Origin: Siphonodentalium dalli
Taxonomy: Eukaryota; Mollusca; Scaphopoda; Gadilida; Siphonodentaliidae
Direction: 5' to 3'
Assembly: GCA_032622095.1 (NCBI GenBank)
Contig: CP136063.1
Coordinates: forward strand, 82,065,980 to 82,129,979
DNA length: 64,000 bases
Part shown: piece after piece, positions 1 through 11,835 of the stretch
Numbering within the stretch: position 1 is the first letter of the stretch
Layout of the letters: each line of letters opens with the position of its first letter
The notes under the pieces: generated by a model
Databases searched by the model: none
What the model was told of the DNA's origin: nothing
Seen by the model: the letters and a program-made list of their open reading frames with translations, nothing else
Translations under genes and position numbers: made by a program

Positions 1-511
1 TGTGTCTCAGAAGGTTCCCAAGAAAACTAGAACATAGCTGAGATCATAAAATAATTTCCCCCGTGATGGCTCCCAGAATGCAACATAATTAAACTACAAT
101 CTATTTTCAATGGATTGGGAATAACTCTAAATATATACAGTTATTTCCCTTCCATTGAAAATAATACTTCGTGTAGAAACTTCAGAACAGACGTCTGTTT
201 CTCAATAAAAACAACATGTTCACAGTTTATTACATCGAATAAGTTGAAAATATTACATCGAATATGGCATATATTTTATATAATGTGATCTGGGGGGTTC
301 GAAAATTAAGTGGGCCTTTAAATGGTACTCACGGCCAGGGCTGCAGCTTGAATTTACAAATTCCAACTGATACCTTACTCCCTTTACCCAACAAACCTGC
401 CAAATAAAGCTTCAACAGCCTAAAATATTTTCGGTCTGTCTCAATAGAACCATACAAATATGGATATCATTGGAACCGGCTCCTTGACCACATTGTGATA
501 GTTACAGTTAT
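1..511. other. AT-rich sequence, nothing recognised
   Basis: Only short scattered stop-free stretches are present. No conserved motif, hairpin or repeat shared with the rest of the window was seen. Confidence 0.5.
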
Positions 512-743
512 GCCCTGTGCCAATGCATTCTCTTATATATGCGAGTCGGCCATAGGTCGCCTCGCATATATAAGAGAATGCATTGGCGTAAAAAAAATAA
601 AAAATTTAACACTTTTTACCATTTTTTCTTACATTCTTTAACAATTATATAATTTTTAATGTGTTAAGCCAATGCATTCTCTTATATATGCGAGGCGACC
701 TATGGTCGACTCGCATATATAAGAGAATGCATTGGCACAGGGC
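512..743. mobile_element. Palindromic MITE with two internal hairpins
   Basis: The element is bounded by a 15-bp inverted repeat (GCCCTGTGCCAATGC at 512-526, its complement at 729-743). Each end folds into its own near-perfect 69-bp palindrome (519-587 and 668-736) built on TTCTCTTATATATGCGAG and its complement. An approximately 80-bp AT-rich spacer without coding capacity separates them. A related degenerate pair lies at 22599-22733. No transposase or clear target-site duplication was seen, so the superfamily is not assigned. Confidence 0.75.
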
Positions 744-1042
744 CCTTCTGTTGGGTAATTCGCGCAGTACAATTTTTTTTTAGTTTTAAATTCCGCACTT
801 CAAATTCTGACAAAAAATAATTTTCGTAAAAGACATGTATCCAATGGTAGTTTTTGTTCTAAATCGTCTATTGATGACAGATAGACATCACGATGTATAC
901 ACATGAAGATGATGTGCTTTTGGTGATGGGACTTTCTGATATTCTTGGACCTGTTGTAGTCATTTACAACGTGCACGTGCATCCAATAGAACGATAGGGG
1001 GAAGTACATCGATCATTTAATATATATGTAGGTATACTGCAT
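744..1042. other. AT-rich sequence, nothing recognised
   Basis: Contains a small minus-strand stop-free stretch (800-1009) with no recognisable domain and AT-biased composition typical of noncoding DNA here. Confidence 0.4.
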
Positions 1043-1702
1043 GACGACAGGAACGACAAGACCCGCTGTAACACGAAGAAGGGGCCTCCAAAGAGAAAGA
1101 CACCCTCACAGAAAATAAGGGACGCTGCCAGACGGGCTAAATGGAAGAAGCAGAAGGGGGTGACTGTAGATCGGCCAGTCGCCCCTCCCCGTGTGGTTCA
1201 GCCGTCTAGAGTCATAGCCGGCGGGTCGAAGTTGTCTGAGAGACGCCCAGACGACTCGACCTGCATGGAGACTGACGACATAGTACCAGCTAGCAGGGAC
1301 TCCGTGGATCTGCCGGAGGTCCCTGCTGTCGTCGTCGAGGCTTGCGGAGACAGGGACGTGGATACCACCCAGATGTTCCTGCCGCCAGCTTCGACATGGA
1401 ACTGGATAGCTTTACACCTCGGACACCGGATTACCATCAAATCCCGGTGTCCCCCAGCTCTACCACCATTAGCAACAACACCAGTGCAGCCACCACCATG
1501 TCTACGGAGGAAATCATTGCTGACTCCAAAAGAAGGACCGATATAGTGGAGAAAGAATGGCAATACCAACAACAACAACAGCAAGAACAATTTGACATCC
1601 AACAAGAAAAAATAGAACTCCTCTTACATCAACAACAGAATTCTCCACCTTTTTCAACTGAGAAACGAAACTCGATGAAAAAGAGGAATAAGAAACGATA
1701 AA
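1043..1702 (+). pseudogene. Frameshifted basic / polyglutamine coding fragment, unknown family
   Basis: A GC-richer island stands out from AT-rich surroundings. One frame is open from about 1043 and reads a strongly basic stretch (motif PSQKIRDAARRAKWKKQK at about 1103-1156) followed by an acidic, proline/serine-rich part. Near 1370-1400 the coding-like character moves to another frame, which reads a serine/threonine-rich segment, a glutamine run (CAA/CAG codons at about 1562-1590) and a lysine/arginine-rich C-terminus with a stop at 1699-1701. AATAAA-like signals follow at about 1748-1761. An AG at 1049-1050 could be a splice acceptor. I do not recognise the family; basic fragments of this kind can come from retroelement ORFs or from a host nuclear protein exon. 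The apparent frame change favours a decayed copy, but a short intron or a sequencing indel would look the same. Confidence 0.4.
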
Positions 1703-2001
1703 GTCAAACATCATAAAATGCTTATATATATTTTTTGGATTAATCTCAATAAAGGCAATAAATGGGGGATTAAGGAGAGGTGCCTCTCGGCCCTTTCGAG
1801 AATCCCGGGCTAGCCACCCAAACTACTATCTCTCACTTCAGAAAAGTAGCTTACTGTTAAGTAATACATACAATGTATTACCCACAGGCTCTTATTTCCT
1901 CGTAGATTCAGTGGTAGATTCAATAAAAAATTGAGCCGTACACTAATAATACTATGTTTCGCTCAGTTTTAAATTCGCGAAAAATAATATACCGTGCGAT
2001 T
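1703..2001. other. Sequence between coding fragment and MITE A1
   Basis: Contains the AATAAA-like signals downstream of the coding fragment; otherwise nothing recognised. Confidence 0.35.
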
Positions 2002-2503
2002 TTAAAGGCACGTGAGGCCTTAGTTGTCGAAAATATTCATATTTGTTCCAATCACCGTAAACAGAAAAACATTAAAACGCATACAGTTTCGTTCATATAT
2101 ACTATGAACATCGCGTAAACAGCATGTTATCATAAAGATTTACTATATTTGACCTAATCAAGAGCCTGATTGTGTTACAGAAGACAGCACAATGCTGCTG
2201 GCTAATCACACACAAATGGCATAAACGCTCTTTATTCGTTCCATATCAGGAATTCACCAACAAAGAACGCTCTTTATGTTTACCATCATAATATAAACAA
2301 ACACCAGAAAAGTTACTTTTTATGCTTTTATTTACATAACAATGGTCAAAGATATGACAATAACATACTGTTTATGCGATATTTCTTATTTGTATACGGA
2401 CAAAGTCTGTCTACATTTTGTTGTTCTTTCTGTTTGTGGCGGTTTTTGACGGGTGGAAATATTTCCACAGGATACCCACCGCCAAGGCCAACCGTACCTT
2501 TAA
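2002..2503 (+). mobile_element. TTAA-inserted MITE family A, copy 1
   Basis: An approximately 494-bp element (2006-2499) flanked by TTAA on both sides. It starts AGGCACGTGAGGCC and ends with the complement of AGGTACGG, so the short terminal inverted repeat is AGGYACG. It is highly similar along its length to 5322-5823 and, inverted, to 36337-36835. No transposase is encoded. TTAA specificity suggests mobilisation by a piggyBac-like or Sola3-like transposase, but the termini do not decide which. Confidence 0.8.
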
Positions 2504-3350
2504 TTAGGATTAAAATTTTCCACTGTTTTTTATGCATTCAACCTAACACCTATAATTGGAAAATTACAACTGATGGACATTTAATTTTGAAATTTGGACT
2601 GAAATTAAGTCGTAGTCTATTCGAATCTTAGTCTAAAACCGACATATTTTATTTATTGAAGATATTGCTTGAAAACTGTATAACAATCGGAACAATTTCA
2701 AGCTATTTTCGATCTGAAATTTCCAATTGGTTCTGATTCTCGCTTGGTGGGGGGATTTTCCCAATCAATGTCTGCTGTTGCATGAAACAGTGGACGAAAG
2801 GTGGACAGACAGTTCGAACAGAGGTAAAACTTGCCTTTCAAGATGGTTCCATTGTTATATTGTTTCAAACTGGGCGAATAGGATGGATGATACATTTTAT
2901 TTTACTTGAAAATATGTAAAAAAAAAAGGGACTTGAGCCACGATTAGATCGTTAAATGATGTGCACCTAAGACGCGTATACGTACGGGGAATCCCGCCGA
3001 GCCTAGGCGGCTTTTAGCCGAGCTTTTTGAACTCTTGGTTCGCCTGATTTGTGTTTCCACGTCATCATACAACGAATGCACGCTAACAATGTTCTTGTTG
3101 GACCAGATTGGCGGAAGTACGGTTTGCGTCGAAGTCTTTTGGACCAACGACTCTCGACGTCTGCTCACGGGCTCTCGACGTTTGGTCGTCTTCTTTTTGT
3201 TCTGTATGGGTGGCAATGACATAACGAAGCAACATTGCAAGCCGTTCTCCTGTAAGTTTAATTTAAAAATAAGATGGCTTATTTGAACAATTAATGGCAT
3301 AACTTTGAAGGTGATATAGGATATGTGCATATATCCACGGTTACGTAGCG
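2504..3350. other. Unannotated AT-rich sequence
   Basis: No domain, hairpin or repeat shared with other parts of the window was recognised. Stop-free stretches at 2698-2909 are short and present on both strands. Confidence 0.4.
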
Positions 3351-4645
3351 TTTTTCCGAAGACCCATAACTCCGAAGGTCCGATTCTCCGAAGGTCAGAT
3401 TCTCCGACGCCCCGATTCTCCGAAAGCCCATAACTCCGAAGTCCCGATTCTCCGAAATCCCATAACTCCGAAGACCCATAACTCCGAAAGCCCATAACTC
3501 CGAAGGCCTATAACTCCGAAGGCCTATAACTCCGAACGCCCATAACTCCGAAGGTCTATAACTCCGAAGGGCCGATTCTCCGAAGGCCCGATTCTCCGAA
3601 GGTCCGATTCTCCGAAGATCATGTTTTATCGCTTATTAAATAGTGTACAGTCCAGTGGCGGGGTCAATGGGGCCCTAGGGAAGACGGCCCCCAAAAAACA
3701 TGTCAAATGTCATGTAAACGTCAGGAAATCCCTCCTAGGCATTCAAATATTCACAGTGTTCCTGCCCAGTGGAGCCCCCGGACCAACGATTGGGGGCGAC
3801 CCCTCCCATGTATGCGCTCCCCAAATCAGGCCTTCGTGATAATGCTTTCGGCATATCATATGCATGATATATATCCCCATATATCCCCCACATATGCTAA
3901 TTAATGTGCACCCCTAAATGGGAACCCTGGCGCCGCCACTGGTGTGCACCGGGTATATTATAACGAAACGCTGCAAGAATGTCAGAGTAGCCTAACATGC
4001 ACAGGGGCGACTAGTTCTTCCCCGTTCACCCCAGTACATTTTACTCTGGCATCTCATGGGCCAACGTAACGTTATAGTATCTGGTGTATAGTCAGTTGCG
4101 GGCCAGGATTCCCATTTAGGTGGGGGGCAGTAGGAAAAGTTTGAATATTTTGATGCCCCATGAACGATTTCCGGGCGTTTACATGACATTGGACATGTTT
4201 TGTTAGGGGCCCATATTGTCTGAAATGGCAAGTAGAGGTTTAATGGGGGCAGTGGGAATTTTGGGACCCCTTGGCTTCGCCACTGGACTGTACACTATTT
4301 AGTAAACGATAATACCCCGGTAAAACAAAATCTTCGGAGAATCGGACCTTCGGAGAATCGGGCCTTCGGAGTTATGGGCCGTCGGAGAATCGGGCCTTCG
4401 GAGTTATAGGTCTTCGGAGAATCGGCCCTTCGGAGTTATAGGTCTTCGTAGTTATAGGTCTTCGGAGAATCGGCCCTTCTGAGTTATGGGGTTTCGGAGA
4501 ATCGGATCTTCGGAGTTATGGGCCGTCGGAGAATCGGGTCTTCGGAGTTATGGGCCGTCAGAGAATCGGGTCTTCGGAGTTGTGGGCCGTCGGAGAATCG
4601 GGTCTTCGGAGTTGTGGGCCTTCGTAGTAATAGGTCTTCGGAAAA
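3351..4645. mobile_element. Foldback-like element with 16-bp minisatellite arms
   Basis: The left arm (about 3351-3620) is a tandem array of a 16-bp unit in two variants, CATAACTCCGAAG and GATTCTCCGAAG plus three spacer bases. The right arm (about 4330-4645) is the same array inverted. Inside the arrays a further inverted repeat continues (about 3620-3680 against 4270-4330, and about 3685-3790 against 4100-4220). Long inverted arms made of tandem repeats are the hallmark of foldback transposons. Stop-free frames through the arrays exist because the unit lacks stop codons; with a 16-nt period they repeat as 16-residue peptides and are not genes. Confidence 0.75.
3652..3942. mobile_element. hAT-like MITE nested in the foldback centre
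   Basis: The left end reads CAGTGGCGGGGTC and the right end is the complement of CAGTGGCGGCGCC, terminal repeats typical of hAT-type MITEs. Flanking GTGTACAG and GTGTGCAC could be a decayed 8-bp target duplication. A related end (complement of CAGTGGCGAAGCC) lies near 4283, so more than one such copy may make up the middle of the foldback. Confidence 0.5.
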
Positions 4646-5321
4646 CCGGTCTCACACCCTGTCCAATCAGCTCTTGTCCTATCATTGCGAACGGATACCT
4701 ATACCAGTGTCACGCGGAGGCCTATTAGTGTCAGTGCATGCAAACGAGGACAATCCGTGCAGCTATAATTCTTATATATGGGCCATATTTCGATGGACTC
4801 ATTATATAATGAATTTAGCTAATACGATTGTAACATTGTTCTAAAATGGTAAACTGATGGGTCTAAAGTAAATTAAAATTCGAACATGTATATACAAGGC
4901 CGACGATAATCAAAGTTAGTGGAATATTCTGTTTATAATAACGAATTTGGTCGATAATAGTACATATTTTGAGGTACATGTACAAATTCTCAAAACTTTT
5001 TTTAGTCGTACATGTACATGCAAAGTCATATACAAATTTTCCAGCCGTTTTCATTATTTCGCACATAAGTTCAAGAAACTCTCTTTATTACCATGCATAT
5101 AAGGCAGTGGTAGCCTATACCGGAAACGCACTTTGTTGTTCCATGCCAAAGACAAATCGGGACCTGACTTTTCTTAATTATATGGGCACACAGAGAGAAT
5201 CCATATTATTAACCAAATATACAACCATACAACCATACAGAATCCATATTATTAACCACAACTATTTTAATCACGAAAATGAGCATTCCTTGCCATGCAT
5301 ACTTTCGGGCTTCAAGCAGCT
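4646..5321. other. AT-rich sequence, nothing recognised
   Basis: Contains short TACATGTACATG palindromes near 4975-5015 and no supported gene. Confidence 0.4.
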
Positions 5322-5823
5322 TTAAAGGCACGGGAGGCCTTAATTGTCTAAAATATTCATATTTGTTCCAAACACCGTAAACAGAAAAACAATAAAACGC
5401 ATACAGATTCGTTCATATATACCGTGACCGTCGCGTAAACAGCATGTTATCATACATACCTACTATATTTTACCCAAGCAAGAGCCTGATTGTGTCACAG
5501 AAGACAGCACAATGCTACTGGCTAATCACACACAAATGGCATAAACGCTCTTTATTAGTTCCATATCAGGAATTCGCCAACAAAAAACGCATTTTATGTT
5601 TACCATCATAATATAAACAAACACCAGAAAAGTTACTTTTTATGCTTTTGTTTACATAACAATGGTCAAAGATATGTCAAAAACATACTGTTTATGCGAT
5701 ATTTCTTATTTGTATACGGACAAAGTCTGTCTACATTTTGATATTCTTTCTGTTTGTGGCGGTTTTTGAGGGGTGGAAATATCGTCACAGCATACCCACC
5801 GCCAAGGCAAACCGTACCTTTAA
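5322..5823 (+). mobile_element. TTAA-inserted MITE family A, copy 2
   Basis: Same length, orientation and termini as the copy at 2002-2503 (AGGCACGGGAGGCC start, complement of AGGTACGG end). TTAA is present at both edges (5322-5325 and 5820-5823). It differs from copy 1 by scattered substitutions, so the two are old or independent insertions and not a recent tandem duplication. Confidence 0.8.
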
Positions 5824-7251
5824 ATTTCCAATTTCAAGCGTTCTTTACACTTAGAAAATAAAACTTTTGTTGGGTATTTTCTCTTGTAATATTTTGTCAT
5901 CGATCTAATATGGGTTGTGCTCAAAATGTCACACAAAACTTACTTTTGCATGTGTCGATGCATAAGATCGCGTTCGCGAAATCAAAGAGTTGTCTCTCCT
6001 CCCCTGGACAACCCACAACTACTCACCTGTGTCACGTAACCATGATTACATTTAAAATGTTGCTTTCAAGATCACAAATGTTCACTTTGCAGAAAACGTC
6101 ACAGCAAGACGTCGTTGTGGATACAGTCGCGGGGAAGTATGCGTTGACGTCATGCATGTGGGATGTTTTTGGATCCTGTCAGGAGAAGGTCATTTGATGT
6201 CAATATCGCGATATGCGACAATGTTCAAATAGCCAATCAGTATCAGTGCCATCAAGGCAATATACCATACCATTCAAGCTTATAACAAACACATTAAATG
6301 AATATTTTTGTTACGTTCTCAAGGTAATTAGATAAGATAAGATCCGTTGTAATGGTCTTTGAATAAACATAATAATTAACAGACAGCAATACAAATAAAG
6401 TAACAAGTATATGAGATAGATTTTAGAAAACAAATATTGTATATCGTAAATAATGACTAATGTGCAGTATAATATAGTTTAGTTACATGTAGTATACATC
6501 CATGTATACGTATGGCAATATATCTATAAATATCACGGGTGTTACATGTACTATAGATTTGGCTCCGTAAGGAGGTTGTCCGGCACTATCATGTGATTAA
6601 AAAAACCACCGGGGATATAGCATAAAACGGTCTGATGATCATGTATTCCCATTATGGTCCCCATGATCAAAGTAGGTCGATAAATATAATTTAATATACA
6701 TGGTCTTCGTATGCATCTGAAGGACTTATTGAAGTAATGGACATTTATTACATTGTATACCTGATTTTAACTCCCCACACACCACGCGGGAGAGAAATTA
6801 AGAGAGAATGATCTAGACTTGAATAAGTCTTTCAGTGGCATACATACATACAAGTACCTAGATAAATGATTCATATATTTATCGGCACATCTTGATCGAT
6901 GCCGCGTCATATACTTTCAATAAAATTCGGAAAAATTCGACAGCTCCTATTTAGAGATCATCCCGAAGTCACACGTGAAGTTTGGGATTAATCAGATAAA
7001 ACTTGTTGGTAGTATATTTTGGAAGGGTCAAAGTATGTTGCCGCCGCCAGCCATTTTGGGCTTACGTGACTAAATTACTCGACACGCCCTATATACAGCC
7101 TGATACATCCAAAATTTCATCCGATAGACCCCAAACTTCAGGGTGACTTCTAGATGAAATCTGTCATTTGTTTTCCCAGATTTACGTTAATATTGATGGT
7201 TCAGAAAAGAAAACAGATGCCATTAGAGCAGAATGATTCATATTCATTGGT
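5824..7251. other. Unannotated intergenic sequence
   Basis: A short ORF at 5910-6197 has no recognisable domain. Nothing else supported was seen before the palindrome at 7252. Confidence 0.4.
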
Positions 7252-7304
7252 GGGAAATGTTCATATAATAAGTCGCTATCGAACTTATTATCTCAAAATT
7301 TCCC
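7252..7304. repeat. Palindromic repeat family C, copy 1
   Basis: An imperfect palindrome of GGGAAATGTTCAGATAATAA type with its complement, separated by about 10 bp. The same palindrome occurs at 9573, 19847, 22031 and 37930, so it is a dispersed family. A stop-free frame at 7154-7417 crosses it and is not a gene. Confidence 0.65.
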
Positions 7305-7417
7305 AAGGGAAATACTCGCCAATTAGTACTTTGTATAGAATGGGTTACATGGTCACGTGTGCTTTTAAGTTCGGTTGTAGACCTGACGTATATACAGCAT
7401 GCCACATGGGCGTGTAG

Positions 7418-7833
7418 TTAAAGTGACGTGAAACACTCCGGTGGAGAATAATTTTGCTCAAAGTAGTTATTTTTTACGAATATTAATCCAAATTTTCAGC
7501 ACACACACACACACACCGTCATTCTTATATATTAATTAAATGCAATGACTCTCGATGGCGAAATCATTTACGTTAGTTTATCGCGGATTGTTGCGTTCCG
7601 AATCGAGGTGTAAATATTTACAATTATGCGTAGTTCAAACGATGATATCTATGGAGTGGTATGGTCCATATCTTTGAGATTTTCGGCGATGTTAGTAGAA
7701 TGATACCTTCCCACAGTACTAACAGTACTAACTTATCAGTTTCATGCACCCGAACAAGTCCATAATATGTCTTTAAAACGAGTAAACAATTATATGTGAA
7801 AAATCCAAATTAAAAACGAGTGCGCCACTTTAA
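7418..7833 (+). mobile_element. TTAA-inserted MITE family D, copy 1
   Basis: TTAA at 7418 is followed by AGTGACGTGAAACACTCCGG and the right edge reads GCGCCACT followed by TTAA (7830-7833). An inverted relative lies at 22234-22496, sharing the CACTCCGG end, the region with the (AC)n run and the CGAACA-centred segment. It has no coding capacity. Confidence 0.6.
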
Positions 7834-8000
7834 CAAACGCGTCACAATCAAATAGCAATGTGTTTGTTAAAGAAGCACGCACGGTTTGAATTAACATTTT
7901 TTTAATTTATATTTTACTCGTTTTAAAGGACACGCCATGTGCACAGTTGGACCTTGCGAAGGAGTGCAAGAGAACAATATTCGATGACATAAAAGTGAGA

Positions 8001-8172
8001 AAATACACCATCATCTACATGTATTTATCTGTGATAAAAGTTATAAAATGCACCATCATCTACATGTATTTATCTGTGATAAAAGTTATAAAATGCACCA
8101 TCATCTACATGTATTTATCTGTGATAAAAGTTATAAAATGCACCATCATCTACATGTATTTATCTGTGATAA
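8001..8172. repeat. 45-bp tandem repeat, nearly 4 copies
   Basis: The unit contains CACCATCATCTACATGTATT, with copies at 45-bp spacing (CTACAT at 8015, 8060, 8105 and 8150). Because 45 is divisible by three, a frame at 7947-8264 stays open and would encode a 15-residue repeat. There is no other sign of a gene. Confidence 0.9.
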
Positions 8173-9480
8173 CTGATAATGACATGAATACGCACTGTAT
8201 GAGTTATAATTTCCATGTCGACATCCTCCTATGCCACCCATCCATGGGCTTGCAAAAATCGTAGCGACCCTTATCGTGGGGTTGTTTGTCCGGCACACGG
8301 TTACACACGATGACCCTGACAAAGCCGATCTTCGGAGTCCTGGCCCAGGGTATATTACAAATTTATTGCTTCTTGGATGAAATGGAATAGTGAATTACTA
8401 ACAGTCTGGGTAGCAGATCTTCTGAACAAGACGCACGCGACATTGACGCACGATGAAATGTGAATGTTTATACGCAAGGAACGTTCACAAACTATCATCT
8501 TTACTTTGCAATTAACAACAAGGTATCCATTTATGAAAGGTTCTATATAGTATATACATGCATGTATATATTGCAAACACAATGGGTAAAACTGAATATG
8601 CCTCATGTGCCACTTGTACGTCGGTGATAAGGCCTATACATGCACATACCGCGGACTGAAGTTTTCAAGAACATAATTATATAATCTCCCACTTATCAAA
8701 TGTCCATAGTTTCAGTTCAAATCGCGCAACCATGCAGGGACCATGAGAGCATATGATTTTATATGTACACTTGAATCACGTCGATACCAGATTCTAGACC
8801 AGCATGTACACGTCATGTGTATATACGTGATGAGTTATTGGTTTCTTTTGTGAAATGTTCTATAATTCTAAACTATTTTACAACTCGGATTATTTCTACC
8901 AATAGCTGCTAAAAAGAAAATATTTAATCATTTCTTTGCTTTCACTTCAAACTGAACATGTACAGACATCTGAGGATCATACTATTTAACGATTGTGTAT
9001 CTATTCCGGACCACAATTACAACAACAACATCAACAACAACAACATAATTTTATATGAAACAAAAATACAGATAAAACTTTGTAAGTTTGTGTATATTAT
9101 TTGTCTATAAACCGAGCGTAATTTGCGGTGAAATCTGTTAGTTGAAATGAAATTTTCTTTGACCGAGAGTTCTAACAAGATATAGAGGATACGCTCCAGG
9201 TACGCTGCGATCGTCTCCGGGAACTATATAAAACTAGTATACACTACCTTTACTTATACGAAATGTGGTACTCGCATATTTGCAAATTACAAACAGTAAT
9301 TAAAGGTGAAAATAAGTTTCAAGTTTAAATTCAAACTCGCAGTCGGCAGTGAACGTGTTAAAGGTGAATACAGCTGGTATAAAAACATTGTTTCTACAAC
9401 GTGAACAAGCGAGTCTATTCCAGGAACAATTAACCCTATCTTTATTAATGGATTCTCCTATGAAGTTATAAAATTACACA
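8173..9480. other. Unannotated intergenic sequence
   Basis: Nothing recognised beyond a short CAACAACAA-type run near 9020-9045. Confidence 0.4.
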
Positions 9481-9572
9481 ATGAAATGGTCTATTATTAT
9501 TCATATGCCATTAAAGCAGACGGCAGACCGCCGAAAAGAATACAAAAGTGCAGATGGATTGACATTAATTAG

Positions 9573-9637
9573 TGGAAACTGTTCAGATAATAAATTCAAC
9601 GACCTATGGTTGAACTTATTATCTGAACAATTTAGGG
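9573..9637. repeat. Palindromic repeat family C, copy 2
   Basis: Left arm GGAAACTGTTCAGATAATAA and right arm its near complement ending CTGAACAATTT. Upstream sequence with ATGGTCTATTATT (about 9485) resembles that upstream of copy 4 (about 21945), so the mobile unit is probably larger than the palindrome. Confidence 0.6.
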
Positions 9638-9668
9638 AACTACTCATCAAAATGCAGTTATCAAATTA

Positions 9669-10499
9669 ACCCAGTGGTGGGAAATTTCCAATTGACTGCC
9701 ATTTAAGTAAAACAAATGACCAATAGTAGGAAGTTTCCCGTGTAAGGTGGCTTTATTTGGCCAGTGGCAATTTTATCAATGAAAAAAAAAAAGATTCTGA
9801 GAACAATCATTCAATCAAAATTTGCTTCTAACTGTTTATGTTGTTCGAATATCGGGACTATCTAATATGAAGGCCACACCAAATTCTGTCGAATACTATT
9901 CAAGTTATAATCCGGACAACAAACCGTACGGATAGACGGGCGGACGGACACCGCTCAATGTTTTTTTCGGGCGACAAATGTTCGTCTTTTGGTCTGAAAA
10001 CAATCTTTTTTAAACTATGAGATTCAATAATTTTTTTTCTTTTGGGCTGCAATTTCCAAATAATTCTGTTGCAGTGTGATGACATTTCAGTGTCTTTAAA
10101 ACTTTTGGCCGAAGTTGACCCTAGCCCCCCCCCCCCAACACCCCGATCGTTGTCGTCACGTCCCTGTGTGTCTGAAAGGAAACCTGGTCATTGCACGAAT
10201 TCCGGGGATCCAAACTAGAGTTATTATAGACCGGTGTACACATGCAATATCCATGCATGTCTTATAACTTTGTATGCATCGGAGGGACGTATTGAAATGA
10301 AGAAAATTGTCGCTTCAGTAAAGACAAGTCACAAAATTCCGGAAAATCGTTTCTCAGAACCTTCTTCATCGTGTAACAATAAAGAGCGTTTATCATAGAT
10401 ATATTCCTCATATGGTGAACATAAAGAGCGCTTGCCTCACATGTGTGTATGCGAACATTGAAATCGGATATATAATTATATGTATGACTGTCAAGTTAT
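9669..10499. other. Unannotated sequence with a C-run
   Basis: Contains a poly-C tract near 10125-10137 and no supported gene. Confidence 0.4.
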
Positions 10500-10905
10500 T
10501 TAAAGGTACTCAATCCGATTCGATGGTCCCCATATCATTAGATTCCAACAGCATTATTTGAAATACCGCTTCAGTTATCAGAATCGAATAATTGCCCAAA
10601 TATAATGCTAACCACAGTCGACTACAGTATCAAATTGCCCAAAACCTGTTATCTGGTAAAAAAAATTCAAATGACACAAAAAGGCCACTTGATTTTAGAG
10701 TTATCCATCTTCATACGTAATTTGGTCCGAGACCGTCTTCTCGTCTAATGTTTACTGGACCGCTTAAAGTGATCGGTGGTGAAAAATAATAGATTTCAAA
10801 CATCGATATCTGATCACTCTGAGCTTCGACGAGTGGGTTCCTCGAATCCAATTAAATCTTTTTTTACCCCCGAAGCCAAGGAAATAGTTATTTGCGAGCA
10901 TTAAT
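10500..10905 (+). mobile_element. TTAA-inserted MITE family B, 3'-truncated copy
   Basis: TTAA (10500-10503) is followed by AGGTACTCAATCCGATTCGA. The body matches family B (phrase GAGTGGGTTCCTCGAATC near 10829) but the right terminal repeat is missing; similarity fades near 10905. Confidence 0.6.
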
Positions 10906-11203
10906 TCGGATTATGCATAACGCCTGTATACCAATATGTTGTGTAATTATCGACCTATATTATCGCTATATAGATAAATTACGAAGATATAATTCGGAGG
11001 TTCACATGAGCCGTGTCGGATTAACTTTATTTCTTTTTCTATATATTCTTCAGCAAAGCACGCACTGAAACACACCGGACCAATGTGATGTTCTAAAATT
11101 AGATATATCTTAGGTAGATCATGCCATGAATCTCTACTCTGGCTAACGCCCGTAGTGATAGCAGCGTGAATATCGTTACTTATTCCTTATTCCTTATTCA
11201 AAA

Positions 11204-11835
11204 AATTTGGGGAAATGAGGCAAATGACCATGGCAACGTCTTAAGTAGGGCGAGACAAAATTTCTTGTGAAAATTCTGGAATTTTTTTAAAAGTTAAAAA
11301 ATGCCTCGAAAATAGACAAAGTCCGAAAATAAACGGAAATAGTCCGAAACAAGTGCGGGGTCATAAATGGCCACCTCGGCCAAAAATTTTGGGCCGAAAA
11401 ATATTTGGGTCGAGTCCGAAAAAGTGGGTCGAATTCCAGTTTTCGCTGTGCTCGGTGGGGAAAATTTCGGAAAATGTGGCAAACTGTCACATATTAAAAA
11501 ATGGCCACCTGGGCCGAACTTTTTGGGCCGAAAAGTTTTTGGGTCGAGTCCGAAAAAGTGGGTCAAATAGAAATTCCCGCTCTGCTCGGTCAGGAAAATT
11601 TGGGAAAATGTGGCAAATGACAGTTTGCCACATTTTCCGAAATTTTCCCGACCGAGAAGAGCGAAAACTGGGATTCGACCCACTTTTTCGGACTCGACCC
11701 AAAATCGACTCCCGCACTTGTTTCGGACTATTTTCGTTTATTTTCGGACTCTGCCTATTTTCGAGGCATTTAAAAACTTTTTTCGAGAAATTTTTTTCAC
11801 AGGAAATTTTGTCTCGCCCTACTTAAAGTCATTAG
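11204..11835. mobile_element. Foldback-like module E, copy 1
   Basis: The module is palindromic at large scale: it opens with AGTAGGGCGAGACAAAATTT and closes with the complement near 11803-11822. Repeated blocks such as GGGTCGAGTCCGAAAAAGTG occur on both arms in opposite orientation. Stop-free frames on both strands (for example 11294-11683 and 11353-11826) read one another's complements and are not genes. Confidence 0.7.

Noticed and set aside
4486-4844. Open frames with repeated serine/glycine/arginine peptides, candidate repeat protein
   Set aside because: They lie within a 16-bp minisatellite whose unit has no stop in most frames; frames are open on either arm and have no start, splice or domain context.
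8001-8172. CRISPR-like repeat array
   Set aside because: Repeats are contiguous without unique spacers and the genome is animal.
7947-8264. 105-residue frame with a 15-residue repeat
   Set aside because: Produced by a 45-bp tandem repeat; no signal peptide, splice site or homologue in the window.
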